Assembly: GCA_014529385.2 (NCBI GenBank)
Contig: CM043966.1
Span: 43,569,537-43,633,536, forward strand
Direction of reading: 5' to 3'
DNA length: 64,000 nt
DNA from: Adiantum capillus-veneris
Taxonomy: Eukaryota > Streptophyta > Polypodiopsida > Polypodiales > Pteridaceae
In this document: positions 9,918 to 21,340 of the stretch, piece after piece
Layout of the letters: the number at the start of each line of letters is the position of its first letter
Numbering within the stretch: the stretch's first letter is position 1
The notes under the pieces: model-generated
Database searches by the model: none
Seen by the model: only the letters and a program-made list of their open reading frames with translations
Told to the model about the DNA's origin: nothing
Program-made: the position numbers and the translations under genes

Positions 9918-11210
9918 CTCTGCATCAAGAGGTTTGCTGCATTGCTTTGCATGAGGATGAACACGCCCTGCTTCCTCCTCGCCATGTCAGCATCGCAACC
10001 TGCCATCCCAACACCGACAGCCCCAATCGCCTCCTATCGAAGGCGACACAAAAACAATGTCAGCGCGTGCTAATTGCCTTTCGCTCACGCTTTGCGCCAT
10101 CTACCATCCATACCTTCTTAAACTAATTCCAAAAAATTCCCAAAATACTCCTCCAATTTCAAAAATTCCTAATATACCCTCGATATTTTGTCCTTCAAAT
10201 TTCCCAAATTTTCCTAGACACCCTTGAAGATTCATCGTCTCAATACAAGATGCTCAAACTAGAATTTGAGTTGGTTTTGTAGCTCTGGAGAAGAATTGCT
10301 TCATTATTTTAATACATAATTCCCTTCTTTTGCCAGCTATTTTGTGAAAAATTACATGCTAAACACTCAAAAACGGATCTCAATTGTCCTATCTTACCCA
10401 CAAACACACACGTGTTGGGCTGCGTGATTTCTTATTCAAACTAGATTTACTCTTAGCTTTGCTCTTGCATCCTTGAAACAAAGGCATCTAAAGAGATTCT
10501 ACCAAAACAAATGAAAAAAAGATTGTGGGCACATAATACTACGTTTGTATTATGTTCAAACATACTACTTGGCTACAACGTAGGTAAAAGCTACTGTTTG
10601 GCTACTGGTAACGTAGGTAAAAGCTACTGTTTGGCTACTGATACCTACTGGGTGTAATGCACGAACCATTAATTAATTTCTTTGCAAGATTCCGCTACAG
10701 CTTAACGATCAAGCACAATTTCTCTCTTGCATCAAGTGCACACGTCCGTAAGCGATCCCCTCCTCGCTCCCCCATCTCCCCCGCCACGTTCTACACCTGC
10801 CATCCCTGTTGCACCGCCAAACCCCCACCCTCGACAACCTGTTCCTCTTGCTGCCTCCCTCGCACTCTTGTTTCCGTCCTTGTCCATCGCCTACAACTCT
10901 CCTCCTTTGCCTATCGTCACCTCCGTGGGCTACAATCCCTGCGTCGGCTACAATCCCTCTTACTTGACTCTGAGTTGCCGTCTGCGACCTGCACACTTCA
11001 GCGCCTCCTCAGCTCGGCTTGCACGCCACCTCTCACTAGCTACCAGCCTGCAGCGCTACAGCTCCCCCTCACCCTGTCTCCGTCTGCGACCTGCACACTT
11101 CAGCTCCGAATCGCACTGCGTGCTGTTGGAGCAGCCTCGATTTCGTAGACACAGACATCGACGAAAAGATCTTTAAGGTGTCTTGGGATAGTTTCCTATG
11201 ACGGTTAAAA
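9500..11210. other. CT-rich non-coding stretch with (GA)n at 9873-9915
   Basis: Open frames here (for example 9626-10126 and 10657-11176 on the plus strand) are Ser/Pro/Leu-rich products of CT-rich sequence and show no domain. A GTAGGTAAAAGCTACTGTTT word is repeated 31 bases apart at about 10580 and 10611. TCTGCGACCTGCACACTTCA is repeated at about 10981 and 11084. Nothing supports a real gene. Confidence 0.55.
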
Positions 11211-11215
11211 TTCTT

Positions 11216-11218
<3 letters not shown>

Positions 11219-11256
<38 letters not shown>
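11219..11256. repeat. (CT)n microsatellite
   Basis: About 18 uninterrupted CT units, followed by non-coding AT-rich sequence. Confidence 0.95.
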
Positions 11257-11258
<2 letters not shown>

Positions 11259-11597
11259 ACCACGTGCCTCCCCCACCCTTGTTTTCCCTCAAAGCTTCAA
11301 GAGCATCTACCTTGATTCCCTTTAATTCACCCACAAAAAGTCATTTTCGGCACCTACTCAATCGTATCGTTTTTGGTGTTGGTGTGTTTGTTATATATGT
11401 ATGTACACAACAAAACATCATATATCATATGCTTTGCTGTGTTCAATGCGTTTGTTTCTGATCTCTATTTCTTGCAACTGAAGATGTTTAGCGTTTGTGC
11501 ACAAGCTCAGTCATATAGCGACCTATTTCACTTTAAAACCTTTTTTTTGTGTGTAAATAGGCTCACATCAAGTCTGCATATCCATCTTCAGAGATTT

Positions 11598-11852
11598 AAA
11601 ACATAAAATGACAATACTTATCTTTGTGGCAAGTGAATATACCAATTCGGCTTTCTTTTGATGTCTCTAAAGCTCTCTTACACAAAAATATTGCACAAAA
11701 ACACTCCCATACCGGAATGAAATGACATTCAAAAACATAAAATGACAATACTTATCTTTGTGGCAAGTGAATATACCAATTCGGCTTGCTTTTGATGTCT
11801 CTAAAGCTCTATTACACAAAAATATTGCACAAAAACACTCCCATACCGGAAT
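11598..11852. repeat. Direct duplication of 121 bp, period 134 bp
   Basis: Positions 11598-11718 and 11732-11852 are near-identical, from AACATAAAATGACAATACTT to CACTCCCATACCGGAAT. They differ by about two bases, which suggests a recent local duplication. The region from 11260 to 12116 is otherwise AT-rich without a recognisable gene. Confidence 0.95.
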
Positions 11853-12136
11853 TTAGAGAGAGAGAAAGAGAGACGGAATTCAACGCTCGCGAAAATCATT
11901 TTTCCAAACATGCGAAATTCCCTTTCTCCATTTTGTCAAGAGGAAATTTTTTAAAATTAGTTCATTTCTTCATGTTTTTACACTATTTTTCTCTATTTTG
12001 GGGCAGAATTTCTCCCTTTTCCCTTGCCCTCGACCGACATTTTTGAAATTGAAAACGACACGATATTAAGCTGAGACACATTTTTTCCAAACACTACTTC
12101 CAGTGCTTTGATGGGGGAGAGAGAGAGAGAGAGAGA

Positions 12137-12924
12137 TGTTAAGTATGGAGCCTGATTTACCCTTATAATTTTCTGTGGTAAAAGCGCACATTTGTAAGGC
12201 CCCCATTATGAGAAGAAGCCATCGTGCGTGAAGGAAAATCACTCACCGGAAACCAAAATTTTCACGGACAAGAATAAGGGGCAACTTTAAAGGCCTCGGG
12301 GGTGGAGGCCCCCGAGACTTTTTTTTTCGCCGGAATATTATGGCCGGACGGCGGCCGGAAAGTGGTCGGAAAACAACCGGTCGGTTGGCCGGTGGCCGGT
12401 AGTCAATGGCCGATGGCCGGTGGTCGGAAGTCAATGGCCGGTGGCCGGTGGTCGGAAGTCAATGGACGGTGGCAGGTGGCCGAATTCAAAAGCGGACTTG
12501 TCTTCTCAAGGGCGGCCACACATGGGCGGATTGGAGGGTCCGATTTGGACTTATTCGCACAAGGGCGGCTACACACGGCTGTCTCTCATAAGAGAGGGCA
12601 GCCCTTTTGGCCTATAAAAGGAGGCCATTTCTACACACATTTCATAGTGTGAACTTGATGCAACAAGGTGAGTGTGAGGTGGTGAGATTGAAGCAAGGCG
12701 GGAGCTCCATTAAGGGTATAATCGCTTTGTAAACTACTTCTTGTTTTGAAGTACTAAAGCCATTGAGTGGCTGCTTTCCCGTGGACGTAGCCCACATTGG
12801 GTGAACCACGTATATCGTGTGTACTCTCTCTCTCTCTACTCTATAATCTCGTGTATATAAATCTGTCTCTCTCCATTAAGTAATCTACTCAATTATCCAT
12901 TTAGCTACGTCTTATTTCCTAACA
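12137..12924 (+). repeat. 5' LTR of copia P1
   Basis: 788 bp, TGTTA...AACA. It contains a GC-rich minisatellite at about 12375-12475 built on GGCCGGTGG and GTCGGAAGTCAATGG; the repeat number differs from the 3' LTR. A TATAAAAG box lies at 12613, and a (CT)n run sits near the end. Confidence 0.95.
12613..12620 (+). promoter_or_regulatory. TATA box of P1 LTR
   Basis: TATAAAAG in the 5' LTR, with the same octamer at 17324-17331 in the 3' LTR. It is probably the core promoter of the element RNA. Confidence 0.6.
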
Positions 12925-12926
12925 AC

Positions 12927-12938
12927 TGGTATCAGAGC
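12927..12938 (+). promoter_or_regulatory. Primer binding site of P1
   Basis: TGGTATCAGAGC begins two bases after the LTR. It is the standard initiator tRNA-Met primer site of plant copia elements. Confidence 0.9.
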
Positions 12939-12997
12939 AAGGTTTGCTCGTAGCTAAATTATCTCAAGGAAAGGATTCCTTGAATTGAGTGGGAGTT

Positions 12998-14425
12998 ATG
13001 GCGGAGGAAGGGAAGCTCAAGATTGAGAAGCTCAACGGCAAAAACTACCAACATTGGAAGATGCAGATTGAAGACTATCTTTACCAGAAGGACCTCTATT
13101 TGCCACTAGGCGGTCTTGCGAAGAAGCCCTCAACAATGGCAGATGAAGCACAGATTGTCCTTGATCGAAAGGCACTGGGAACAATCCGGTTAAGCTTGGC
13201 GTCAACGGTGGCCTTCAATGTTTCGGAGATGAAGACCACGAAGGACTTGATGAAGTCACTTGACGACTTCTACGAGAAACCATCGGCATCCAATAAGGTA
13301 TTTCTTATGAAGCGCTTGTTCAATCTAAAGATGGCAGAGAATGGTTCAGTTGCAGAACACCTAAATGACTTTAACACAAACATAAGTCAACTTCGATCAG
13401 TGAAAATCAATTTCGATGACGAAGTGCGAGCTCTCCTTATACTATCATCTCTACCGGATAGTTGGGACAGCCTTGTGATGGCTGTAAGTAATTCTATCTC
13501 TGGCACAAATACTCTTAAGTTTGATGATGTTGTGGGTGTTCTCCTAAGCGAGGAAATGCGAACGAGAAGCATAAGAGAATCATCAAGTGCTGCACTATCA
13601 GTGGAAACAAGAGGAAGGCTTAAGGAGAGGTTCAAAAACCAAAAGGGTCGTGATCGCTCAAGGCGGAGCAAGTCACGCACAAAGTCAGTTCTTGAATGTT
13701 GGAACTACGGCAAGAAGGGCCACGTCAAGAAGGATTGCTGGTCCAAGAAGAAGAAGGAGACAGAGTCTCAACACAACAAGCCAACATCGAAGGCCAATGT
13801 GGCAGGTAAAGTAGAGCAAGATGCTCTAATTCTCTCATTAGACAATGTGTCTAATTCCTGGATAGTAGATTCCGGGGCTTCATTCCATGCGACACCACAC
13901 AAGCAACATTTCCAAGACTACACCAAAGGTAATTTTGGGTATGTATACTTGGGAGATGATGAAGCTTGTGAGATTGTCGGCAAAGGTACAGTTTCTGTCA
14001 AAACTGCTAATGGAAATGAATGGAAGCTTAAAGATGTTAGGCATGTTCCTTCTCTTCGCAAAAAATTGATCTCTACAGGACAATTGGACGATGAAGGTCA
14101 CAACATTGCATTTGGAAACAAACGGTGGAAGATCTCAAAGGGATCTTTGGTGGTTGCCAAGGGTGAAAAAGTCGGTACACTTTACTTGTGTATTGTTAGC
14201 ACGCAACCTTCAGCTTGTGCAACAACTACAGAAGTTGACAGTGCGGTGTGGCACTACCGACTTGGGCATATGAGTGCCAAAGGAATGCAAATCCTTCAAA
14301 CAAAGAAGCTTCTACCAGGTTTGAAAGAAGTGGACTTAGAGTTGTGTGAAGATTGTGTTTATGGTAAACAAAAGAGGGTAAAATTTCAAAAATCAGGAAA
14401 TGAAAGAAAAAATAAAAAAACTTGA
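12998..14425 (+). pseudogene. P1 gag, protease and GAG-pre-integrase segment
   Basis: The frame starts at ATG 12998 (MAEEGKLKIEKLNGKNY). It contains a copia gag domain (about residues 5-190) with the usual W-x-x-W-K and L-L-x-SLPDSWD features, then a zinc knuckle at about residue 231. The knuckle reads CWNYGKKGHVKKDC: the second Cys of CX2CX4HX4C is Tyr, so it is defective. The aspartic protease follows at about residue 290 with VDSGASFHATP, then a GAG-pre-integrase region with LGHMSAKGM at about residue 421. The frame ends at 14425 in an A-rich stretch where the integrase continues in another frame, so gag-pol is split by an indel. Gag forms the particle and protease cuts the polyprotein. 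Confidence 0.9.
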
Positions 14426-15872
14426 GCTGGTTCATTCTGATGTTTGGGGTCCTGCAAGTACACCATCACTTGGTGGCTCATTGTACTATGTAACATTCAT
14501 AGACGATGCGACTAGAAAAACATGGGTTTATGTCATGAAGAATAAATCCGATGTATTTTTCATATTTCAAAGGTGGAAAGCCTTTGTGGAGAATGAAACA
14601 GGTACCAAGGTTAAATGCCTCAGATCCGACAATGGAGGCGAATATTGCAGCCAAGCTTTTGAAAGATTTTGTGCTAGCAATGGCATTTGGAGGCAAAGGA
14701 CAACCCCAAGGACACCTCAACAAAATGGGATTTCGGAAAGGATGAACAGGACAATCATGGAACGAGCACGAAGCATGCGGCTACATGTAGGCCTACCGCT
14801 TGAGCTTTGGGCGGAAGCTGTAAGTACATCTGTGTACTTAATCAATCGGCCACCCTCAATGGCATTGGATGGGGGAGTTCCAGAAGAGGCATGGACAGGT
14901 AAACCGGTGAATTATGCATTTCTCAAAGTGTTTGGGTGTGAGGCTTTCATGCACATAGATAGAAGCCTGAGATCAAAGTTAGATGCAAAGTCCAAAAGGT
15001 GTTTCTCCATTGGCTATGGAGAAGGAGACTTTGGGTATCGCCTATGGAATCCTGAAGATGGTAAAATCTTAAGGAGTAGGGATGTAATTTTTAACGAACA
15101 AAATATGTACAAAGATCACTTGGAAAGAAAACAAACAAAAGAAACAGGTGATGAGTACGTGGAGCTTGAGGACGGTGAAGACTCAAGGACTGCAAACGGT
15201 GACAATGTGCAACAACGTCAACCAAATGAGGAGCCTCAACCTATTCCCCGAAGATCTACGAGAGCAAGTAGACCCCCAGAAAGGTTTGTTCCTTCCTTCA
15301 ACCATCTCTTGATCTCAGATTCTAGAGAGCCGGAATCATATGAAGAAGCTATGCAACATGAATCCAAAGAAGAATGGACGAAGAGCATGCAAGTGGAGAT
15401 GGACTCACTACATCGCAACCAAACATGGGAGTTGATTGAGTTGCCTAAAGGTAAGCGGGCACTTCAAAACAAATGGGTGTACAAGCTAAAGGAAGAAGAA
15501 GGTGGGAAGAAAAGGTACAAGTCTAGGCTTGTGGTAAAAGGTTTTTCTCGAAAGAAAGGTATTGACTTCAATGAAATATTTTCTCCTGTTGTAAAAATGA
15601 ACTCAATTAGGCTTGTCTTAAGCCTTGTGGCTGCTCATGATCTAAATCTCGAGCAAATGGATGTAAATACGGCATTCCCTCATGGTGACTTAGAGGAGGA
15701 AATCTACATGCTTCAACCAAAGGGGTATGAAGTAAAAGGTAAGGAGAAAATGGTTTGTAGATTAAAGAAGAGCTTGTATGGTTTAAAGCAAGCATCAAGA
15801 CAATGGTACTTGAAGTTTGATCGATGGATGTTGAATCATGGATTCACAAGATGCAATGATTGCAAGTGCTAA
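14400..15872 (+). pseudogene. P1 integrase and N-terminal reverse transcriptase
   Basis: The frame continues the polyprotein after the frameshift. The integrase core has LVHSDVWGP (first Asp), RSDNGGEY (second Asp) and QQNGISERMN (Glu), so the DDE triad is complete. The RT begins with WELIELPKGKRALQNKWV, then FSPVVKM, MDVNTAFPHGDL and KSLYGLKQASRQWY. It stops at 15872 just after LNHGFTRCND. The usual next block, which carries the YVDD catalytic pair, is absent: the sequence jumps to the part after it, in another frame. Integrase would insert the cDNA; the RT would be inactive. Confidence 0.9.
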
Positions 15873-16803
15873 CATGCAGGACATCAAAGACCTAAAAGAG
15901 GAGCTGTCCAAATCTTTTTCAATGAAAGATTTAGGTGTTGCAAAGAGGATACTTGGTATGAAAATATCAAGGGACAGGACGAAGAAGACAATAAAGCTAT
16001 CTCAAGAAGATTACATCAAGAAGGTACTAGAAAGGTTTGCAATGCAAAATGCAAAACCAATTTCTACACCTTTGGCTGGTCATTTTAAACTAACGAAGGA
16101 TATGTGTCCAAAGACACAAGAGGAGATAGCCTATATGTCTAAAGTTCCATATGCTGCAGCGGTAGGTTCTCTAATGTATGCTATGGTCTGGACAAGACCA
16201 GACATTGCACATGCAGTGGGAGTTGTGAGTAGGTTCATGGACAACCCAGGTAAAGAGCATTGGCAAGCTGTGAAGTGGATACTTAGGTATCTAAAAGGGA
16301 CAACAACAAATGCTTTGTATTTTGGAGGAACTGATATTTTTCTAGAAGGGTATGCTGATGCAGATATGGCAGGTGACAAAGATACTCGAAGGAGCACTAC
16401 TGGCTATGTGTTCACGGTTGGAGGCACAGCAATAAGCTGGGCTTCAAAGCTGCAGAAAGTGGTTTTACTTTCTACCACGGAAGCAGAGTATGTAGCAATG
16501 ACGGAGGCAAGCAAAGAAATTCTCTGGCTTCACAGATTCTTAGAAGAGCTTGGATTCAAACAAGACAATTGTGTCTTGTACAGTGATAGCCAAAGCGCTA
16601 TCCATCTTGCGAAGAACTCAACCTTTCATTCAAGGACAAAGTACATTGAGGTGAGATATCACTTGATACGCACTCTTTTGGAAGAGGGACAACTAAAGCT
16701 AGGAAAGGTGCATACAAGTGAAAATCCTGCAGACATGTTTACAAAGGTGGTCAACAAGGAGAAGTTGAGCTTTTGCTCATCTTCAATCGGCATTCAAGGA
16801 TAA
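15838..16803 (+). pseudogene. P1 C-terminal RT and RNase H
   Basis: Homology begins at about 15859 with MIASANMQDI, which in other copia elements follows directly after the YVDD block. Then come MKDLGVAKRILGM, PYAAAVGSLMYAM and TRPDIAHAVGVVSRFM, all normal copia RT connection motifs. The RNase H has YADADMAGDKDTRRSTTG, STTEAEYVA, LYSDSQSAI and HSRTKYIEV, giving the usual Asp-Glu-Asp residues. The stop at 16803 lies shortly before the polypurine tract. The ATG at 15838 is fortuitous: it lies in the overlap with the upstream frame. Confidence 0.88.
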
Positions 16804-16852
16804 GATGCTAGAATGGAAAGCAGTCACAGGGTTGGTTTGGAGATCAGTCTCC

Positions 16853-16862
16853 AAGTGGGAGA
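16853..16862 (+). promoter_or_regulatory. Polypurine tract of P1
   Basis: AAGTGGGAGA immediately before the 3' LTR, the typical copia plus-strand primer. Confidence 0.85.
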
Positions 16863-16863
16863 T

Positions 16864-17642
16864 TGTTAACTATGGAGCCTGATTTACCCTTGTAATTTTC
16901 TGTGCTAAAAGCGCACATTTGTAAGGCCCCCATTATGAGGAGAAGCCGTCGTGCGTGAAGGAAAATCACTCACCGGAAACCAAAATTTTCACCGACAAGA
17001 ATAAGGGGCAAATTTAAAGGCCTCGGGGGCGGAGGCCCCCGAGACTTTTTTTTTCGCCGGAATATTATGGCCGGACGGTGGCCGAAAAGTGGTCGGAAAA
17101 CAACCGGTCGGTTGGCCGGTGGCCGGTAGTCAATGGCCAGTGGCCGGTGGTCGGAAGTCAATGGCCAGTGGCCGAATTCAATGGCCGGTGGCCGATTTCA
17201 AAAGTGGACTTGTCTTCTCAACGGCGGCCACACATGGGCGGATTGGAGGGTCCGATTTGGACTTATTCGCACAAGGGCGGCTACACATGGTTGTCTCTCA
17301 TAAGAGAGGGCAGCCCTTTTGGCCTATAAAAGGAGGCCATTTCTACACAGATTTCATAGTGTGAAGTTGATGCAACAAGGTGAGTGTGAGGTGGTGAGAG
17401 TGAAGCAAGGCGGGAGCTCCATTAAGGGTATAATCCCTTTGTAAACTACTTCTTGTTTTGAAGTACTAAAGCCATTGAGTGGCTGCTTTCCCATGGACGT
17501 AGCCCACATTGGGTGAACCACGTATATCGTGTGTACTCTCTCTCTCTCTCTCTCTACTTTATAATCTCGTGTATATAAATCTGTCTCTCTCCATTAAGTA
17601 ATCTACTCAATTATCTATTTAGCTACGTCTTATTTCCTAACA
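16864..17642 (+). repeat. 3' LTR of copia P1
   Basis: 779 bp, matching the 5' LTR throughout with scattered substitutions and a different number of the GC-rich minisatellite units. It ends AACA directly against a long (GA)n run. Confidence 0.95.

Positions 17643-17704
<62 letters not shown>
17643..17704. repeat. (GA)n microsatellite, right half of the P1 target
   Basis: About 30 GA units after AGC. The matching left half is the (GA)n run at 12118-12136, so P1 split one microsatellite. Confidence 0.9.
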
Positions 17705-17705
<1 letters not shown>

Positions 17706-17820
17706 AACCCATCTGTTCTTGCCGGCGAGTTTGTGCCATCATCTTCGCCCATACGATAGGGGACTTGGGTGTTTACAGGTATAACTTGCAGGTTTGATGT
17801 TGTATCTGTCTGCAACAATA

Positions 17821-18962
17821 TATCATAAAATATAATATCTAACTTTATCAAATGATTTTCTCGTATTAAACTGATCATTTAATGTGGGAGAATAAACGCG
17901 AACAAGAGTTAGAATAGAGACATGTATTTCTAGACCTATTTTAACACGGGACCAAAAGGAGAGATGGTTGCATTTCAATATGGGTCCAAAAGGAGATAGT
18001 CTATCAGAGAGAAATGTGCAATAAGTGCTTCTAAATTTACCTCAGCAAGGGACTAAGAGGAGAGATGGTTACATCTCAATAGGGGTCCAAAAGGAGGTAG
18101 TCTATCAAAGAGCAATGTGCATCTAATGGAGCTTAAAAGACCTTAGGGTTAGCTTCATTAAAGACCTCCAATGGTTAGTGTTAAAAGTCCTTTAACCTTA
18201 GGCCAGCTAGGGCTTGAGGTGGGAACCCGACCTAAGCTTGAGGTGCTTGTCGTGCTTGATGACTAAGGCGCTTGGGGTGCTCGAGGACTAAGGTGCTTGA
18301 GGTGCTTGTCATGCTTAACGAGGAAGGTGCTTAAGAAGTTTCCCATGCTTGGGGGGTAAGGTGCTTAAGTCAAAAAGCGACCCTACAAACTTAATGAGGA
18401 AGGTGCTTGAAAAGCTTCCCTTACTTGGGGGGTAAGGTGCTTGAAAATCTTCCCATACTTGGGGGGTAAGGTGCTTGAGTAAAAAAGAGACCCTACAAAC
18501 TTAATGAGGAAGGTGCTTCAGAAGCTTCCCATTCTTTGGGGGTAAGGTGCTTGAGTCAAAAGGAGACCCTACAAACTTAATGAGAAAGGTGTTTGAGAAG
18601 CTTCCTATGCATGAAAGTCCCAAAGTTAGGGAAATATTTGACTTAGCCTTCCACTCACCCAAAGGGCACCCCTTTTCTCAAAGGGCACATGGGACACATG
18701 TCAAACTCTCCCTAAGCTTAACCACATGGTGTGCTTGAATGCTATTGGTTGAGATAAAGAAGGGTCCAATGAGCTTCTAGTTCCATCCAACAAATATCTA
18801 GATATTTTCAAGCTCTCTCTCTCTAAGGGTAAAGAGGACACTTGTCCAAAGACTACGCATGTACTTGAATGCATGCTGCATTGGGAGAGCGGTCCAATGA
18901 GCTTGAAACATGTGTAAACGCTACAACTCACCTGAAGCAAGCAAGGAGGGTGTTGGGGGGGT

Positions 18963-19012
<50 letters not shown>

Positions 19013-19701
19013 ATTTTGTGGATTCATTCTCACTTGGTGAAAGTTGAGGAACTACACCTCCTTCTCCAAGCTTGTGATAAGTGAGAGCCTACACCAATAC
19101 TCTTGGATATGGAATGCAAATCCAACCAAGCGCCATGATTCAATGCTTAAGCTTGCCATCTTCTCCATCTTCATTACTGTGCTATTATGTATGCTAGCAA
19201 GAAGAGTGATGATAAGTGAGGAACTATTTCTTTATCCTATGGAATGTTTCGTCTTCCTCTTCCCTACCCTCATTCCCCACTAGCTCCCTCCACCTTCGAA
19301 GGTGTTTGAGGCCTTGGCACTGAGGCTTGGGATAGTTAATGCTTTCTACAAAGTTTATGTTTTGTGATGCATGAAGCTTTTCATCTTCATTGCATCACCT
19401 AGGTCATAAGGAACACAAAGATTGTATTGTACGTAGCCTCTCTTGATGGGAGAAACTATAATAAAAATGCCTATTGGAGGGGGGACCGGCTCCGTATGAA
19501 TCCGGTCCTCAACTATCGTCATGTTCTCTAAACTCTCTCTCTTGCAAAAGCATTGTTCATGCCAAGTTAACTAAGTACCATATTTATGTTGCTACCATCA
19601 ATTAAGTTCACCTGGTATGCTCACAAAGTAATCTCACAAAAGTGCTTTATCTAATTTCCTGATTCCGTTACTTTCAAAGTTCATAGGCCATTTCCGTTAC
19701 A
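17821..19701 (+). repeat. 5' LTR of A1
   Basis: 1.88 kb. It starts TATCATAAAAT where sister copies have TGTCA, and ends CCGTTACA. It holds a tandem array at about 18230-18605 of units containing AAGGTGCTTGAGAAGCTTCC and GAGACCCTACAAACTTAATG. A (CA)n run lies at about 18965-19010. Confidence 0.9.
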
Positions 19702-19702
19702 T

Positions 19703-19714
19703 TGGTATTAGAGC
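19703..19714 (+). promoter_or_regulatory. Primer binding site of A1
   Basis: TGGTATTAGAGC is one base different from the initiator tRNA-Met site TGGTATCAGAGC. It sits just after the LTR. Confidence 0.75.
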
Positions 19715-20114
19715 ATTTGGTTTCTCTTTTCTTGCTTAAGAACAGAGGTCCTTAAGTAGCCTATTAATGGTTGATATTGTTAATTATATTAGGGTACGTG
19801 GGACTTGGATTTATTATCGAGTTTGTTCAGCCCGCTATGTGGGATATGGTGCACACCTCGGGAGGTTTGGTCTTAATATGGAGTCTTTTTAGACTTGCCT
19901 ATGGCTTTACCATTATTGATCCATAAGAAGCCCGAAAGGAGCTATCCCTTGGCAACTTCGCTATGTTAGACTCACTCCACTACTCTCTATAATTAACCAA
20001 TTCGAGCCATGGGTGTAGATATTTAAGTGCCTATTTTCAAAGGCTAAGAGGAGTAGCAACTAAGGTTTTGAATTTCCAAAGCATACACTAAGTAAACACA
20101 TAAGTTTAATTAAC

Positions 20115-21340
20115 ATGGTTGACAATAACCACGAGAGTAGAATGAGCATTGATAACTTTGATTTTGCACATGAAGGTGCTATGATGATGCCCCATGTTTG
20201 TTAATTATCTTGTCACTAGGTTGCAACAAGCTATGGGCAACCTCTCTTTGCAAGTCAAGTTACTCAACAACTTTGTGCTTGTGGGATTTCCTTTCCTCTC
20301 CAAGAGGAGAGAGAGCTTAGGAGGCCTCTTGATGAGACCCCCAAAAGAAGACTCTCTCCCATACGAGATGAGGAATCCAAAGACCAAGAAAGTAATGAAT
20401 CCCTAAATTCCTCCGAAGATGTGGCTCCACAAAGAAGGTGGACTAAACGATCGCCAACTCCTCCCAAGAGGAAACGGTTAACCGATAGTCCTTCTCCTTG
20501 TCACTTCAAAAATGAAGAGAGGAAACAAAGGAAGAAAAGGGCAAGAAAGTGGTCACCCGCTTCTCCTTCTTCTTCACCTTCCTCCTCTACCGATGAAAAC
20601 TATGGCTATTCTCCTAGAAAATACAAGAGGGGAGGACATCACAAATCTTACCCTGCATGGCGAAGGTCACAAAAGCTAAAGAAGTTCAAAGAGGGAGGAA
20701 AGAGTACCACTTTTCTCACCTATGATGGCACCTTTGGTTCTACCGACAAAGTATTGGCCTTCATCCAACAATTTGATACGGCGTTTGGAGACGATGGCGT
20801 CACGGAGTCCTCCAAGCTACGCCAAGTAGCTATGCACTTCCAAAAAATGGCTCATCAATGGTGGGCTAGTCTTCGTGTCAATGGAGAATCCCCAAAGCCA
20901 TGAAAAACTCTACGAATTTCCATCATGAGAAGAAATTCCTTGCAAGCGATGCAAACGACAAAGTGATCACTGAATGGCGGAGTTTGAGGCTTCTCTCTCA
21001 TGAGTCTATCCACAAATATGCGGACAAGTTTTAGAATTTACATCTCAAGGCTACTGTCTTTCAAAAGATAGATTTTGCCGTCCAAAATAAACAATTTTGT
21101 GCGGGATTATCCAAAGAGATGGCCGAGTATGTCAACTCTCAAGGGCCTGGTTCTATCACCAAAGTAATCCACCACACCATGACTGCTTCGTGCATCGATT
21201 TCCAACAAGGGGCAAGACGGAATGTCAAGCCCATTGAAAACAAAGACAAAAGTGATTCCAAGAGGAAAACCAATGCCCAAAATTCTTACCAAGGCTATTC
21301 CAACAACAACAGCAATCGGTCCAAGGAGAAGGGAGTTTAA
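20115..21340 (+). pseudogene. A1 gag relic
   Basis: From ATG 20115 the protein begins MVDNNHESRMSIDNFDFAHE, then shifts frame at about 20.19 kb (VNYLVTRLQQAMGN). The retrotransposon gag core is at about 20700-20900 (LTYDGTFGSTDKVLAFIQQF, MAHQWWASL). More stops and shifts follow (about 20903 and 21032). The A2 copy shows the same protein with different damage, which confirms the frame order. Gag would form the virus-like particle. Confidence 0.85.

Larger units (their letters stand above)
12137..17642 (+). mobile_element. Ty1-copia LTR retrotransposon P1 (5.5 kb)
   Basis: A complete structure is present: 5' LTR 12137-12924, tRNA-Met type primer site at 12927, gag-protease, integrase, reverse transcriptase, RNase H (the copia order), a polypurine tract and 3' LTR 16864-17642. 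Both LTRs begin TGTTA and end AACA. The flanks are AGAGA on the left and AGCGA on the right, with (GA)n on both sides, so the element sits in a microsatellite. By eye, eight substitutions in the first roughly 180 aligned LTR bases suggest moderate age. The coding part is broken by a frameshift at about 14.4 kb and by loss of the polymerase active site at about 15.85 kb, so it cannot move by itself. Confidence 0.97.

Noticed and set aside
10657-11176. Overlapping plus-strand ORFs of 149 and 163 codons
   Set aside because: Low-complexity CT-rich sequence with internal direct repeats; no motif and no splice context.
12302-12652. ORFs with repeated GRWPVVGSQW units
   Set aside because: Translation of the LTR minisatellite of P1.
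18230-18605. Regularly spaced repeats that could suggest a CRISPR array
   Set aside because: Repeats are contiguous and unequal, inside an LTR of a plant retrotransposon.
18701-19033. ORFs with long Cys-Val or Thr-His runs
   Set aside because: Produced by (CA)n in the A-family LTR; same at 25719-26280.
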